64,000 nucleotides of DNA from Methylomonas methanica (lineage in GTDB: Bacteria; Pseudomonadota; Gammaproteobacteria; Methylococcales; Methylomonadaceae): positions 62,001 through 126,000 of the forward strand of contig NZ_LUUG01000082.1 of the NCBI RefSeq assembly GCF_001644035.1, given 5' to 3'. The notes under the pieces are model-generated. The model made no database searches. It worked only from the letters and a program-made list of their open reading frames with translations, and was not told the DNA's origin. Position numbers and translations under genes: made by a program. Shown piece by piece: positions 25,210 to 34,963 of this stretch (position 1 is the stretch's first letter; each line of letters opens with the position of its first letter).

Positions 25210-27882
25210 ATGACCAACAATACCGATATTGCCGCCAAACACGATATTGATCCTGCTGAAACCCTAGAATGGATGGAGGCACTGCAAGCGGTGATAGAAA
25301 AAGAAGGCGGCGAACGCGCCAGCTTTTTGATTGAAACCCTGCTCAGTACCGCCAGACAAGCCGGCATGGACATTCCGTTCTCGGCCAACACGCCCTACAT
25401 CAACACCATCCCGATAGATAGACAACCCAAATTCCCCGGCAATACCGACATCGAACGCACCATCCGCTCTTATGTACGCTGGAATGCGATGATGATGGTG
25501 TTACGCGCCAACAAATACACCAATGTCGGCGGTCATATCGCCAGTTTTGCTTCAGCCGTCACCTTATACGACGTCGGTCAAAATCATTTCTGGAACGCCC
25601 CTTCGGACAAACACGGCGGAGACCTGATTTTCTCGCAAGGCCATTCCGCCCCTGGAACTTATGCTCACGCCTTCTTACTGGGCCGTTTGAGCGAAGAGCA
25701 AATGGACAGTTTTAGACAGGAAGTCGGCGGCAACGGCTTGTCGTCTTATCCGCATCCTTGGTTGATGCCGGACTTCTGGCAATTCCCCACCGTATCGATG
25801 GGCCTAGGTCCGATCATGGCGATTTACCAAGCCCGCTTCATGCGTTATATGCAAAATCGCGGCTTTGCCAACACCGACGGCCGTAAGGTCTGGGCCTTCT
25901 TGGGCGACGGCGAAACTGACGAACCGGAAACCTTGGGCGCCATCGGCATGGCCGGCCGTGAAAAACTGGACAACCTGATTTTCGTCGTGAACTGTAACTT
26001 GCAGCGCCTGGACGGCCCGGTGCGCGGCAACGGCAAGATCATTCAAGAACTGGAAGGCAACTTCCGCGGCGCGAACTGGAACGTAATCAAAGTTATCTGG
26101 GGCCGGCGTTGGGATGCCATTTTGTCCCGCGACAAAGATGGCTTGATCGTTAAACGCATGATGGAATGCGTCGATGGTGATTATCAAACCTTCAAATCCA
26201 AGGACGGCGCTTACGTCCGCGAAAAATTCTTCAACACCCCGGAATTGCAGGAATTGGTGAAGGATTACACCGACCGTGATATTTGGGAATTGAATCGCGG
26301 CGGCCACGACCCTATTAAAGTCTTTGCGGCCTTCAATTCGGCAGTCAATCACACCGGTCAACCGACCGTTGTGCTGGCGAAAACCATCAAGGGCTATGGC
26401 ATGGGCGACTCCGGACAGGCGCAAAATACCAGCCATCAGCAGAAAAAGATGAGCATGGAGTCGATCAAATACATCCGTGACCGCTATCAATTGCCGGTCA
26501 GCGATGAAGAATTAATCAATCTGCCTTACCTACGTTTCGCGGAAGACTCCGCCGAACTGACTTACCTCCGCCAGCGCCGCGTCGATCTGGGTGGTTTCCT
26601 ACCGGCTCGCCGCGCCAAATCTTACCCTTTGGAAATCCCCGCTTTATCGGCGTTCAAAACGCTATTGGACGGCACCGGCGAAGGGCACGAAATTTCCACC
26701 ACCATGGCTTTTGTCCGTATCCTGAATATTCTGGTCAAGGACAAACAAATCGGCAAACGCGTCGTGCCTATCGTCCCTGACGAGTCGCGCACCTTCGGTA
26801 TGGAAGGCATGTTCCGCCAGTTGGGCATTTGGTCACAGGTTGGTCAGCTCTACACCCCGCAAGACGCTGAGCAATTGATGTTTTATAAGGAAGACAAGCA
26901 CGGTCAAGTGTTGCAGGAAGGTATCAACGAAGCGGGCGGCCTGTGCGACTGGATCGCGGCAGGTACTGCCTATTCGACCCACGGCGTACCGATGATTCCA
27001 TTCTTTATCTATTACTCGATGTTCGGTTTCCAACGGGTAGGCGACTTGATCTGGGCCGCAGCCGACCAGCGTACCCGCGGTTTCCTACTGGGCGGCACTG
27101 CCGGCAGAACCACCTTGAACGGCGAAGGCTTGCAGCATGAAGATGGCCACAGCCACTTGATGTCCGCCACCGTACCCAACTGCTATTCTTACGACCCAAC
27201 CTTCGCTTGCGAATTGGCGGTGATCATTCAGGATGGCCTGCGCCGGATGTATGTTGAGCAGGAAGACATCTTTTACTACATCACCTTAATGAACGAAAAC
27301 TACGACCAGCCGGCCATGCCGGAAGGTGCGGAAGCCGACATTTTGAAAGGTATGTATTTGTTCAAAAAAGGCCCGAACAGCAAAAAACCGAGAGTGCAGT
27401 TATTGGGTTCCGGCACCATTTTTATCGAAGTGATCGAAGCCGCCAAATTGCTGCACGATGATTGGGGTGTGGACGCCGATATTTGGAGCTGCCCCAGCTT
27501 TACCGAGCTAGCTCGCGACGGCCAAACCTGCGAACGTTGGAACCGCTTACATCCGACCGAAAAGCCACGTACCACGCATGTCGCGCATTGCCTGGACAAC
27601 AGCAAAGGTCCAATTATTGCCGCTACCGATTACATGCGGGCGTTTGCCGAACAAATCCGGCCTTGGGTAAAAGCGTCTTACACGGTACTGGGAACCGATG
27701 GTTTTGGCCGCTCCGATACTCGCGCCAAGCTGCGGAGTTTCTTCGAAGTGGACAGATACCACGTTACCGTCGCAGCATTGCACAGCCTGGCGCAAGCTGG
27801 CGAATTCGATGCCGCCAAGGTCGAGGTAGCAATTGCTAAATACAACATCAACCCTGACGCAACCGCTCCTTGGTTGATTTAA
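25210..27882 (+). CDS. aceE: Pyruvate dehydrogenase E1 component, homodimeric type
   Basis: Decarboxylates pyruvate with thiamine diphosphate and transfers the acetyl group to the E2 lipoyl arm. The 890-residue chain is typical of the single-subunit E1 of gammaproteobacteria. The ThDP/Mg motif GDGETDEPE near 235 continues to VNCNLQRLDGPVRGNGKIIQ, and the DFWQFPTVSMGLGP segment is conserved. It is the first gene of aceE-aceF-lpdA, with 13 bases to aceF. No pdhR-type regulator is adjacent. Confidence 0.97.
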   Translation: MTNNTDIAAKHDIDPAETLEWMEALQAVIEKEGGERASFLIETLLSTARQAGMDIPFSANTPYINTIPIDRQPKFPGNTDIERTIRSYVRWNAMMMVLRANKYTNVGGHIASFASAVTLYDVGQNHFWNAPSDKHGGDLIFSQGHSAPGTYAHAFLLGRLSEEQMDSFRQEVGGNGLSSYPHPWLMPDFWQFPTVSMGLGPIMAIYQARFMRYMQNRGFANTDGRKVWAFLGDGETDEPETLGAIGMAGREKLDNLIFVVNCNLQRLDGPVRGNGKIIQELEGNFRGANWNVIKVIWGRRWDAILSRDKDGLIVKRMMECVDGDYQTFKSKDGAYVREKFFNTPELQELVKDYTDRDIWELNRGGHDPIKVFAAFNSAVNHTGQPTVVLAKTIKGYGMGDSGQAQNTSHQQKKMSMESIKYIRDRYQLPVSDEELINLPYLRFAEDSAELTYLRQRRVDLGGFLPARRAKSYPLEIPALSAFKTLLDGTGEGHEISTTMAFVRILNILVKDKQIGKRVVPIVPDESRTFGMEGMFRQLGIWSQVGQLYTPQDAEQLMFYKEDKHGQVLQEGINEAGGLCDWIAAGTAYSTHGVPMIPFFIYYSMFGFQRVGDLIWAAADQRTRGFLLGGTAGRTTLNGEGLQHEDGHSHLMSATVPNCYSYDPTFACELAVIIQDGLRRMYVEQEDIFYYITLMNENYDQPAMPEGAEADILKGMYLFKKGPNSKKPRVQLLGSGTIFIEVIEAAKLLHDDWGVDADIWSCPSFTELARDGQTCERWNRLHPTEKPRTTHVAHCLDNSKGPIIAATDYMRAFAEQIRPWVKASYTVLGTDGFGRSDTRAKLRSFFEVDRYHVTVAALHSLAQAGEFDAAKVEVAIAKYNINPDATAPWLI

Positions 27883-27895
27883 CGGAAAGCGACAT

Positions 27896-29191
27896 ATGAG
27901 TTCTGTAATTGAAATAAAGGTCCCCGACGTCGGCAATGTTCCTGAAATCGACATCGTCGAAGTGCTGATCAAGCCCGGCGACGTGGTCGCGGTGGAGCAA
28001 ACCCTGGCGGTGATGGAAACCGACAAAGCGACGATGGATTTACCGTCCAGCGCGGCCGGCACCATCAAAACCGTACATATCAAACCAGGCGATAAAGTCT
28101 CCGAGGGTACACTGATCGCCACGCTTGAAGTAGGCGAAGCAGCCGCTACGGCACCTGCCGAATCGGCGCCCACTGCGACGCCTGCCCCAGTCGAACCGCC
28201 CCCCGCTCCGATTGCGGAAGCCCCAAAAGCTGAACCCGCCAAATCTGCTGCTGTTCCTGCCGCACCGGTCGCGGTTAGTAGTGAAGGTTTTAAAGCGCAC
28301 GCAACACCCAGCGTCAGACTCTTTGCCCGCGAACTGGGTGTGGACCTGAGCAAGATCCAAACCGGCAGTGGTCGCAAGGGCCGTATCCTGCAAGACGATG
28401 TAAAAAACTTCGTCAAGCAAGTCATGGCCTACGGCGGTTCGAGCGGCGGCGGTGCGGGCATACCTTCCATTCCAGCCGTCGATTTCACCCAATTTGGCGA
28501 AATCGAAGAAAAACCGCTCAGCAAAATCAAACGTCTGACCGGCCAAAACCTGACTCGTGTATGGCTAAACCTGCCTCTTGTCACATATCACGACGAAGTC
28601 GCCATCGATGCGATGGAAGACTTCCGCAAGTCGGTCAACGCCGGCTTGGCAAAGGATGCTGTTAAAGTCACCGGTCTGATCTTCATCATGAAGGCGCTGG
28701 TGGCGGCTATGCAAAAATACCCGTCCTTCAACAGCTCATTGTCGCCGGACGGCGAAAAACTGATCTTCAAACATTACTTCCATATCGGTATTGCCGTGGA
28801 TACCCCGAACGGCTTAGTCGTGCCGGTGATTCGCGATGTCGATAAAAAAGGTATTTTCCAATTGTCCAACGAGCTGGCCGAGAAAAGCGAATTGGCCAGA
28901 ACCGGCAAATTGAAACCGGCCGACATGCAAGGCGGCTGTATGACCATCTCCAGCTTGGGCGGCATCGGCGGCACCGCGTTTACACCTATCGTCAACGCGC
29001 CTGAAGTAGCGATTTTGGGCGTAACCCGCTCCAAGATGCAGCCGGTTTGGAACGGTTCTAGCTTCGAACCAAAATTGATGTTGCCGCTGGATATTACTTA
29101 CGACCATCGCGTCATAGACGGTGCCGAAGGCGCACGTTTTATGGAAGCATTGAAATCTTATCTGGGCGATATTCGCCGGCTGTTATTGTAG
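27896..29191 (+). CDS. aceF: Dihydrolipoyllysine-residue acetyltransferase (PDH E2)
   Basis: The 431-residue core subunit of pyruvate dehydrogenase. A single lipoyl domain spans 1-80 with the modified lysine in METDKATMD. An Ala/Pro-rich linker of about 50 residues, an E1/E3-binding domain (ATPSVRLFARELGVDLSKI, about 136-170) and the catalytic domain with DHRVIDGAEG near the C-terminus follow. E. coli has three lipoyl domains; the single one here is common in other proteobacteria. It is tightly spaced between aceE and lpdA. Confidence 0.96.
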   Translation: MSSVIEIKVPDVGNVPEIDIVEVLIKPGDVVAVEQTLAVMETDKATMDLPSSAAGTIKTVHIKPGDKVSEGTLIATLEVGEAAATAPAESAPTATPAPVEPPPAPIAEAPKAEPAKSAAVPAAPVAVSSEGFKAHATPSVRLFARELGVDLSKIQTGSGRKGRILQDDVKNFVKQVMAYGGSSGGGAGIPSIPAVDFTQFGEIEEKPLSKIKRLTGQNLTRVWLNLPLVTYHDEVAIDAMEDFRKSVNAGLAKDAVKVTGLIFIMKALVAAMQKYPSFNSSLSPDGEKLIFKHYFHIGIAVDTPNGLVVPVIRDVDKKGIFQLSNELAEKSELARTGKLKPADMQGGCMTISSLGGIGGTAFTPIVNAPEVAILGVTRSKMQPVWNGSSFEPKLMLPLDITYDHRVIDGAEGARFMEALKSYLGDIRRLLL

Positions 29192-29201
29192 GAGTAGGGA
29201 T

Positions 29202-30617
29202 ATGAGCGATTCTGTCAGCCATGCTGAAGTATTAGTTTTGGGCGGCGGCCCCGGTGGTTATACCGCTGCTTTCCGCGCTGCCGATTTGGGCAAACAAGTG
29301 GTATTGATTGAGCGCTATCCGGTGTTGGGTGGGGTTTGCCTGAATGTCGGCTGTATTCCGTCCAAAGCCTTGCTTCACGCCGCGCAAGTGATACACGAAG
29401 CCGAAGCCATGGCCGAACACGGTGTCAGTTTCGGCAAGCCGAACATCGATCTGGACCAGATCCGCTCCTGGAAACAAAGTGTCAGTCAAAGCCTGAATCA
29501 AGGCCTGGGCAAATTGGCCAAGCAGCGCAAAGTAACAGTAGTCAATGGCGTGGGTAAATTTGCCACCGCCAATAGCTTGATCGTTACCGGCGAATCCGGC
29601 GTACAAACCATCACTTTCGACAACGCCATCATTGCTGCCGGCTCGCAGCCAACCAAAATCCCCAGCTTTCCGCATGACGATCCGCGGGTTTGGGATTCGA
29701 CCGATGCGCTGGAGTTGAAATCGATACCGGAAAAGTTATTGATTGTCGGCGGCGGCATTATCGGTTTGGAAATGGCAACCGTTTACCATGCGCTGGGTTC
29801 GAAAATCAGTGTCGTGGAATTGATGGATCAGATTATCCCAGGCTGTGACAAAGATTTGGTTACACCGCTGCAACGCAAGATCAAAAAGCAGTATGAAAAT
29901 TTGTGGCTGCAAACCAGTGTCAAGGCGATGGAAGCTACCGATGCCGGTATCAAAGTCGCGATGGAAGGCAAGGGCGCACCGGAATCCGAAGTGTTCGACG
30001 CGGTGTTGGTTGCTGTGGGCCGCCGTCCCAACGGCAAATTGATCGACGCCGACAAAGCAGGTGTCAATGTTGACGAGCGCGGCTTTATTCCTGTGGACAA
30101 ACAAGGCCGCACCAACGTCACCAATATTTTCGCAATCGGCGATATCGTCGGCAACCCGATGCTCGCTCACAAAGCCACGCACGAAGGTAAAATTGCCGCT
30201 GAAGTAATTGCCGGCCATAAAGCTGGTTTCGATGCACTGACCATCCCATCTGTGGCGTATACCGATCCGGAAGTCGCGTGGATGGGCTTGACCGAAACTC
30301 AGGCGCAGCAACAAGGCGTCGAGTTCGACAAAGCCGTATTCCCATGGGCTGCTAGCGGCAGATCATTGGCATTGGGCCGCAGCGAAGGTATAACCAAAAT
30401 CCTCACCGACAAAACCACGGGCCGCATTCTCGGTGCCGGCTTTACCGGACCAGGCGCCGGCGAATTAGTCGCAGAAGCGGTGCTGGCATTGGAAATGGGT
30501 GCTGACGCTACGGACATCAGCCTGAGCATTCACCCACACCCCACTTTATCGGAAACCTTTGCGTTTGCAGCGGAAATGATAGAGGGGACGATTACCGACC
30601 TGTATGTGAAGAAATAG
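29202..30617 (+). CDS. lpdA: Dihydrolipoyl dehydrogenase (E3)
   Basis: The flavoprotein that reoxidises dihydrolipoyl groups with NAD+. The 471-residue protein has the FAD Rossmann motif GGGPGGYTAAFRAADLGK, the redox disulfide GGVCLNVGCIPSK near 45-57, the NAD motif GGGIIGLEMATVYHALG and the C-terminal active-site histidine in HPHPTLSE. Unlike many E3 proteins it has no N-terminal lipoyl domain. It is the last gene of the pdh operon, ten bases after aceF. Confidence 0.97.
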   Translation: MSDSVSHAEVLVLGGGPGGYTAAFRAADLGKQVVLIERYPVLGGVCLNVGCIPSKALLHAAQVIHEAEAMAEHGVSFGKPNIDLDQIRSWKQSVSQSLNQGLGKLAKQRKVTVVNGVGKFATANSLIVTGESGVQTITFDNAIIAAGSQPTKIPSFPHDDPRVWDSTDALELKSIPEKLLIVGGGIIGLEMATVYHALGSKISVVELMDQIIPGCDKDLVTPLQRKIKKQYENLWLQTSVKAMEATDAGIKVAMEGKGAPESEVFDAVLVAVGRRPNGKLIDADKAGVNVDERGFIPVDKQGRTNVTNIFAIGDIVGNPMLAHKATHEGKIAAEVIAGHKAGFDALTIPSVAYTDPEVAWMGLTETQAQQQGVEFDKAVFPWAASGRSLALGRSEGITKILTDKTTGRILGAGFTGPGAGELVAEAVLALEMGADATDISLSIHPHPTLSETFAFAAEMIEGTITDLYVKK

Positions 30618-30658
30618 TCGTTATTTTGCGAAGCGCAACATTCGTGAGTGGGTTAAAA

Positions 30659-30694
30659 GTCGGCGTGCGAATTTTTTTCGGTGAAAACGCCGAC
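30659..30694 (+). other. Hairpin between lpdA and the next gene
   Basis: GTCGGCGT and ACGCCGAC form an eight-base stem with a 20-base loop containing a T-run. It could end the pdh transcript or lie in the leader of the gene at 30716, whose AAGGAAC ribosome site begins nine bases later. Confidence 0.35.
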
Positions 30695-30715
30695 ATCATA
30701 TAGAAGGAACAGCGA

Positions 30716-31162
30716 ATGGAAAAATTTGTCTTTGGGGCCGGCGAGGATGACAGAAAAAGATTGCTGAATTTCGTTGATACTCTGCAGCAGTTTTTAGAGA
30801 AGGTAATAGATAACGGCGAATATTTTCAGCCGAAATTTCGCGAAGATTATAAAAAAGCCTGGATGGAACTGAACCCTAACTTTTCGGCGTTGAAAGACGC
30901 TTTGCAGCGTGCCGAAACCCACACTTTGTTGGCGCAAGGCTTATTGGGAACCCAGCTCAATCTAAAACTGGCCGTTGTGAACCATTTTTTAGGCGAATTT
31001 TTGCTGTACGGGATAGAAATTATCGGCGGTCACAAGCTGCTTGAAAAACTTTTACGCGTTGTCAGCAAATTACTGGCTAACATGGCAGCCGCAGTTAGCA
31101 CCGGCTTAGCCATTCAAAGCTTCATCGATTTTCTTGTGTCGATGATCAAGGACGACAGCTAA
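30716..31162 (+). CDS. Hypothetical helical protein
   Basis: A 148-residue protein I do not recognise. It is predominantly alpha-helical, without a signal peptide. A charged first half (MEKFVFGAGEDDRKRLLNFV) gives way to a hydrophobic second half with two amphipathic to membrane-like stretches (LKLAVVNHFLGEFLLYGIEI and LLANMAAAVSTGLAIQSFID). A good ribosome site (AAGGAAC) precedes the ATG. It lies about 100 bases after lpdA on the same strand and converges on the haemoglobin gene. No function is proposed. Confidence 0.65.
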   Translation: MEKFVFGAGEDDRKRLLNFVDTLQQFLEKVIDNGEYFQPKFREDYKKAWMELNPNFSALKDALQRAETHTLLAQGLLGTQLNLKLAVVNHFLGEFLLYGIEIIGGHKLLEKLLRVVSKLLANMAAAVSTGLAIQSFIDFLVSMIKDDS

Positions 31163-31180
31163 TTTGAATAGCTAGCTCAT

Positions 31181-31205
31181 CTCGCTTAGGCACTTCCTAA
31201 GCGAG
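31181..31205. terminator. Hairpin between convergent genes
   Basis: Perfect ten-base arms CTCGCTTAGG/CCTAAGCGAG with a five-base loop lie between the stops of the hypothetical gene and the haemoglobin gene. No T-run follows on either strand, so terminator function is inferred from position. Confidence 0.5.
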
Positions 31206-31229
31206 AACCCAGAGCGGCTAAAACGCTGT

Positions 31230-31775
31230 TCAAGCAGCCTTCTTAACTTCTACTCCTCTAGCTAACAAACCGTCTCTACCTTTTTCCGCCAAAGCGAGTA
31301 TTTGATAAGTCAGATCTTCGGTGATATTCAGTTGCTTTAAAGAGTCGGCCAAATGCTCCATCACTATATCGTAATGGAAGTCATCAGGACCGAGCTTGAT
31401 CAAAAAACAATGGGCCGGGGTTAACAAAGTGATGGTTCTTATCTCTTGCCCACCCACGATATCCAGCAGGAACGCAAAATCATTGCCGGTAACCAAACTT
31501 GGTTTGGCGTTGGTACGGGCAAACGCTGTCGTAAAATACCCATCCAATGCGTCTAATACTTTCTCATCGGCGCTATTGAAAGTATTGAAGTAAGCTTTCA
31601 AAAAGGCTTTTAGGGCATCGGCCTGTTCAGCAGCGGGGCGGGTGAAAAAGAAGCGGTTAATCCGATAGTCGTCCAGCATTTTTGCATAAAACACATCGGC
31701 TATTTTACCGATCAGGACGTGGTCGCTGAGAGTGGCTCGCAAGGCTTGGATCTGAGGTGCTACAGTTGCATTCAT
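31230..31775 (-). CDS. Truncated haemoglobin-like (group 1) protein
   Basis: A 181-residue protein beginning at the ATG at 31775, with GGAG eleven to fourteen bases upstream. The pattern fits group 1 truncated globins: IADVFYAKMLDDYRINRFF for helices A/B with aromatic residues at B9/B10. A helix follows, then LLTPAHCFLI, in which the histidine aligns with the proximal F8 haem ligand. FHYDIVMEHLADSLKQLNIT matches the family G helix. The spacing between B and F helices is longer than usual and there is a C-terminal extension. Such proteins bind O2 or NO; the role here is inferred only. Confidence 0.7.
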   Translation of the reverse strand: MNATVAPQIQALRATLSDHVLIGKIADVFYAKMLDDYRINRFFFTRPAAEQADALKAFLKAYFNTFNSADEKVLDALDGYFTTAFARTNAKPSLVTGNDFAFLLDIVGGQEIRTITLLTPAHCFLIKLGPDDFHYDIVMEHLADSLKQLNITEDLTYQILALAEKGRDGLLARGVEVKKAA

Positions 31776-31929
31776 AACTTTTCTCCGAACGATAGTTTTC
31801 AATATACATCCGAAGCTTTCCAGTCACCGTCTTTTTGTCAATCTTTAGGCCACATTAAAATTATACAAAACCTATACAAATAACTCTGCAAATACTACCC
31901 ATCGGAGCACGCGCCAATCCAATTCGATA

Positions 31930-32199
31930 CTATTTCTTAGGCACGTAGCCTTCCGGCAACTCAAAACCACCGGCAAATAAAAATTTCTCGCGTTCCGCTT
32001 CCAATATCTTTTTGGCGGCCGGGTCGAAACTGGACAGCCGCTGCTCGTTAATTATCATGGTTTGCATCGCTAACCAGTCCTTCCAGGCCTGTTTCGATAC
32101 ATGATCGAAAATGCGTTGGCCGTTGGCACCGGGAAACGGCGGCGAATCAAGACCTTCAGCCTCAACGCCCAGTTTTACGCATTTAATCATTCTCGTCAT
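31930..32199 (-). CDS. yggX: Fe(2+)-trafficking protein YggX
   Basis: An 89-residue cytoplasmic protein linked to iron-sulfur protection. It aligns with E. coli YggX from the first residue, including the cysteine at position 7, FPGANGQRIFDHVSKQAW, TMIINEQRL and the C-terminal FLFAGG region. Its start lies inside the 3' end of mutY (17-base overlap), the same gene pairing as in E. coli, where the two are cotranscribed. Confidence 0.95.
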   Translation of the reverse strand: MTRMIKCVKLGVEAEGLDSPPFPGANGQRIFDHVSKQAWKDWLAMQTMIINEQRLSSFDPAAKKILEAEREKFLFAGGFELPEGYVPKK

Positions 32200-33250
32200 T
32201 TTGATCCTCTGTGAAATGTTGTTGCAGCAGACGCTTGACCGGCGCCGACAGACCTAAAGTAGTAATCTCGGCGGTTTTATACCAAACCGCCCGCTCGCCT
32301 TCCATCACATTGTTTATAGGGTTTTCCAATTTTGCCAGTAACGGGGTGTAATCCAGATGATAATGAGAAAAACTGTGACGCTGGCCAGGCAAGGTTTGCG
32401 AGGCATGGATTCGGTAATTGCGTTGTAGACACCAGTCTTGCAAAGCCTGCGGATCGGCAAATTCCGGCACGCTCCATAGCCCGCCCCAAATGCCGGTCGG
32501 CGGCCGCTTTTCCAGCAATATCCGGTTTTCCTTGTCTAGTAACAGCAAAAAATACAATTGTTTGACCGGTAAATCCTTGCGGGGCTTGGAACCAGGCAAT
32601 TGTTTTACCAAACCCTGCTTCCTAGCCTGACAGCCCTCAGCGACCGGGCAGATGTCGCATAGCGGCTTACTACGGGTGCAGAGCGTGGCCCCCAAGTCCA
32701 TCATCGCCTGCGTATAGTCTCCGGCTCTTTGCCTCGGCGTATAGCGCTGACTAATTTGCCAAAGCTGCGCCGCAACCTTGTTGTCGCCAGGCCAGCCATG
32801 CACGGCCTGAAACCGCGCCAGCACTCGCTTGACGTTGCCGTCCAGGATAGGCTGGCTTTGTCCGCAGGCGATGCTGAGAATCGCCCCCGCCGTGGAGCGG
32901 CCGATGCCGGGCAAGGCACTGAGTTCTGCCACGGTTTGTGGAAATATGCCGGCATTGTCCACAACGATTTGCGCGGTTTTGTGCAAGTTTCTGGCGCGTA
33001 CATAATAGCCAAGCCCGGACCAGTGTTGCAGTACTTCGTCCAGTTCCGCGCTTGCCAGGCTTTGCACTGTTGGAAATCTGGCGACGAAGCGATTGAAATA
33101 ACCAATCACGCTGACTACTTGCGTTTGCTGCAACATAATCTCCGAAACCCAAACGCGATAAGGATTGATGTCCAGTTGCCATGGCAAATCCTTGCGGCCA
33201 TGCCTATCAAACCAGATAAAGAGTTTTTGTTGGAATTGTTCGGGGGACAT
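32183..33250 (-). CDS. mutY: A/G-specific adenine DNA glycosylase
   Basis: Removes adenine mispaired with 8-oxoguanine. The 355-residue protein has the helix-hairpin-helix LPGIGRSTAGAI near 113, the catalytic aspartate in PILDGNVKR near 139, the 4Fe-4S ligands in C-X6-C-X2-C-X5-C spacing (CTRSKPLCDICPVAEGC), and a C-terminal NUDIX-like 8-oxoG recognition domain. It is upstream of and overlapping yggX. Confidence 0.97.
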   Translation of the reverse strand: MSPEQFQQKLFIWFDRHGRKDLPWQLDINPYRVWVSEIMLQQTQVVSVIGYFNRFVARFPTVQSLASAELDEVLQHWSGLGYYVRARNLHKTAQIVVDNAGIFPQTVAELSALPGIGRSTAGAILSIACGQSQPILDGNVKRVLARFQAVHGWPGDNKVAAQLWQISQRYTPRQRAGDYTQAMMDLGATLCTRSKPLCDICPVAEGCQARKQGLVKQLPGSKPRKDLPVKQLYFLLLLDKENRILLEKRPPTGIWGGLWSVPEFADPQALQDWCLQRNYRIHASQTLPGQRHSFSHYHLDYTPLLAKLENPINNVMEGERAVWYKTAEITTLGLSAPVKRLLQQHFTEDQNDEND

Positions 33251-33570
33251 ATAGGTTGGGAGAAAGGAAAATCAATTAGGCATCGTCACTGAATAGTACC
33301 GCAAAGGATTTAGATAAGGTAAAAAGCCGTTTTTCGACTGTAGCGCCGAACCGGAAATAGCAAGAAAGTGTTTGAACATTGCTTCAGGTTGCTTACCAAC
33401 AAATCAATGTGCCGCATCAATAAGCTTGACCGGCAATTTTAAAAGGCTATTTTGTCTGCGCGGGTTATCCGCTTTTTCTGTGATATTCTCTACTTATGTA
33501 ATCACGCCCAGCTCAATGAGCCACTAATTGATTCAAATTCAGTCCCCCATAAACAGGAGTTGGAACGCTT
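33251..33570. other. Intergenic region between mutY and the zinc-ribbon gene
   Basis: A 320-base divergent promoter region. No gene or strong hairpin was found. An AGGAG at 33555-33559 lies 11 bases before the next start. Confidence 0.5.
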
Positions 33571-34251
33571 ATGTTTTCTTTGATTTCCTCATCGAGCAAC
33601 GCATGGCAGCGGGCGGCTCAGCTATTCATCACCATTGCCAGCATCCTGATAATTGGCAAACTAATTACGCTAGTACCGGTAATGACGGAATTGGAAGTCG
33701 CGGGGGTATTTAAGGCTGCGGCCGTGGTCTGGTTTCTCGCCAGGCTGGCGGCGTTAATCTTATTTTATTTTTTTGCCAGCTACGTCATAGAGGCCATTCC
33801 CAACAGCGGCGGTGCGTTGTCATTTGCCAAAGGTATAGCGGAGCCGTTAACCGCTCTGTTGATTGTGATTACAGTGCAGGCATTGTTTTGGGAATTATTG
33901 GCGCCGTTCGTCGATAGCTTGGGTAGAACGATTTACCATAGTAGCGCGATCATCTTGATCGTAAGCGTCAGTATTTGGTTTGTGGTCAGGGCATATCGCC
34001 ATGCTAGTTACTTGGTCGATACCTTTGCCAAACTGGCTGAAATGTTATCGGGGTTTCTACCCCAGCAAAAACTGGCCTGTCAGCAGTGTGGCGCAGAAAT
34101 TAGCGCAAATACTCATTTTTGTAATGCATGCGGACATAAGACCCAATCATCCAATACTTGTCCCGCATGCGGGACGGCTGTTTCGGTTGATCAACAATAT
34201 TGCCAGAATTGCGGATCGACGCTTGGAAAGACGGCAGTCTCGGGCAGTTGA
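33571..34251 (+). CDS. Membrane protein with C-terminal double zinc ribbon
   Basis: A 226-residue protein with four predicted membrane segments in the first 150 residues. A soluble end follows with two zinc ribbons: CQQCGAEISANTHFCNACG (about 173-191) and CPACGTAVSVDQQYCQNCG (about 199-217). Such paired CxxC ribbons occur in many bacterial membrane proteins of unknown role, where they may bind nucleic acid or partners in the cytoplasm. It stands alone, divergent from mutY. No function is assigned. Confidence 0.82.
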   Translation: MFSLISSSSNAWQRAAQLFITIASILIIGKLITLVPVMTELEVAGVFKAAAVVWFLARLAALILFYFFASYVIEAIPNSGGALSFAKGIAEPLTALLIVITVQALFWELLAPFVDSLGRTIYHSSAIILIVSVSIWFVVRAYRHASYLVDTFAKLAEMLSGFLPQQKLACQQCGAEISANTHFCNACGHKTQSSNTCPACGTAVSVDQQYCQNCGSTLGKTAVSGS

Positions 34252-34484
34252 GGAAAAGATATGTATACAGCTGCAATCGAGATGCCCATCCTATGGCTTA
34301 GGCACACTGCAAAAACCGGTGTTGAATTCATCGGTCCCAAGGCGCAGGGGTCAGCAAAATTGCCGACCACCTGTTCCAACGCCTTGTACACCTGAGCCAA
34401 AGGCAATAACCTTATCGACCAGCCTACACTAACCGCAATACTTATACCAAATTAATAGCTGCGAGCTTTTTGCGTTTACTGAAG

Positions 34485-34751
34485 TCACTCGGAAAGGCGT
34501 TTAGCGACTCTTTGATAAGCTTCCTTCAACTCCTCTCCAACAATTTTGGCCTTGGCGATATACTCTTCGGAAGTCTCTATCGATTCGTCGGCAATTTCAG
34601 CGGCTTTATTTTTAACCTGCAACCACTGTTTTTCCGCTTCTGCAAATTCATCCCTGGCATCCATTGAGGCCAGGTGCAGCTTCAGTTGCAATTCCTCGCG
34701 AACCGAATCCAGATTGACGAGCAAACTTTCAAATTCGTTTTTTAACGACAT
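34485..34751 (-). CDS. Small coiled-coil protein
   Basis: An 88-residue highly charged protein (MSLKNEFESLLVNLDSVREE) with heptad-like spacing throughout, no cysteine and no signal or membrane segment. It resembles uncharacterised small helical proteins of gammaproteobacteria. It precedes the cold-shock gene's terminator region on the same strand, but a separate promoter is likely. No function is proposed. Confidence 0.75.
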   Translation of the reverse strand: MSLKNEFESLLVNLDSVREELQLKLHLASMDARDEFAEAEKQWLQVKNKAAEIADESIETSEEYIAKAKIVGEELKEAYQRVAKRLSE

Positions 34752-34922
34752 GACTCACCTCTTTGCTTGATTGAAATTTGTAATGGCTCTTGGACCATTG
34801 CGGACAATTAAAGTTTAGTCTGCTGAATGCTTTGGTAGAAGCTTTTAAAAGCTGTCCAGTGTATTGGAATAAAACGGGGAGGACGAAAGTGGAAACCGCG
34901 ATTGATTTCCACTCTATCTAAC

Positions 34923-34958
34923 AAAAAAGCCGTAGGTGCCTATTGGCAACTACGGCTT
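34923..34958 (-). terminator. Terminator of the cold-shock gene
   Basis: Read on the minus strand, AAGCCGTAG pairs with CTACGGCTT, and four more pairs follow one mismatch around an AATA loop. A T-run follows, beginning inside the stem end. Confidence 0.9.
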
Positions 34959-34963
34959 AATCT

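Noticed and set aside
33980-34432. 150-codon frame overlapping the zinc-ribbon gene
   Set aside because: Out-of-frame shadow of the membrane protein; the zinc-ribbon cysteines are in the other frame.
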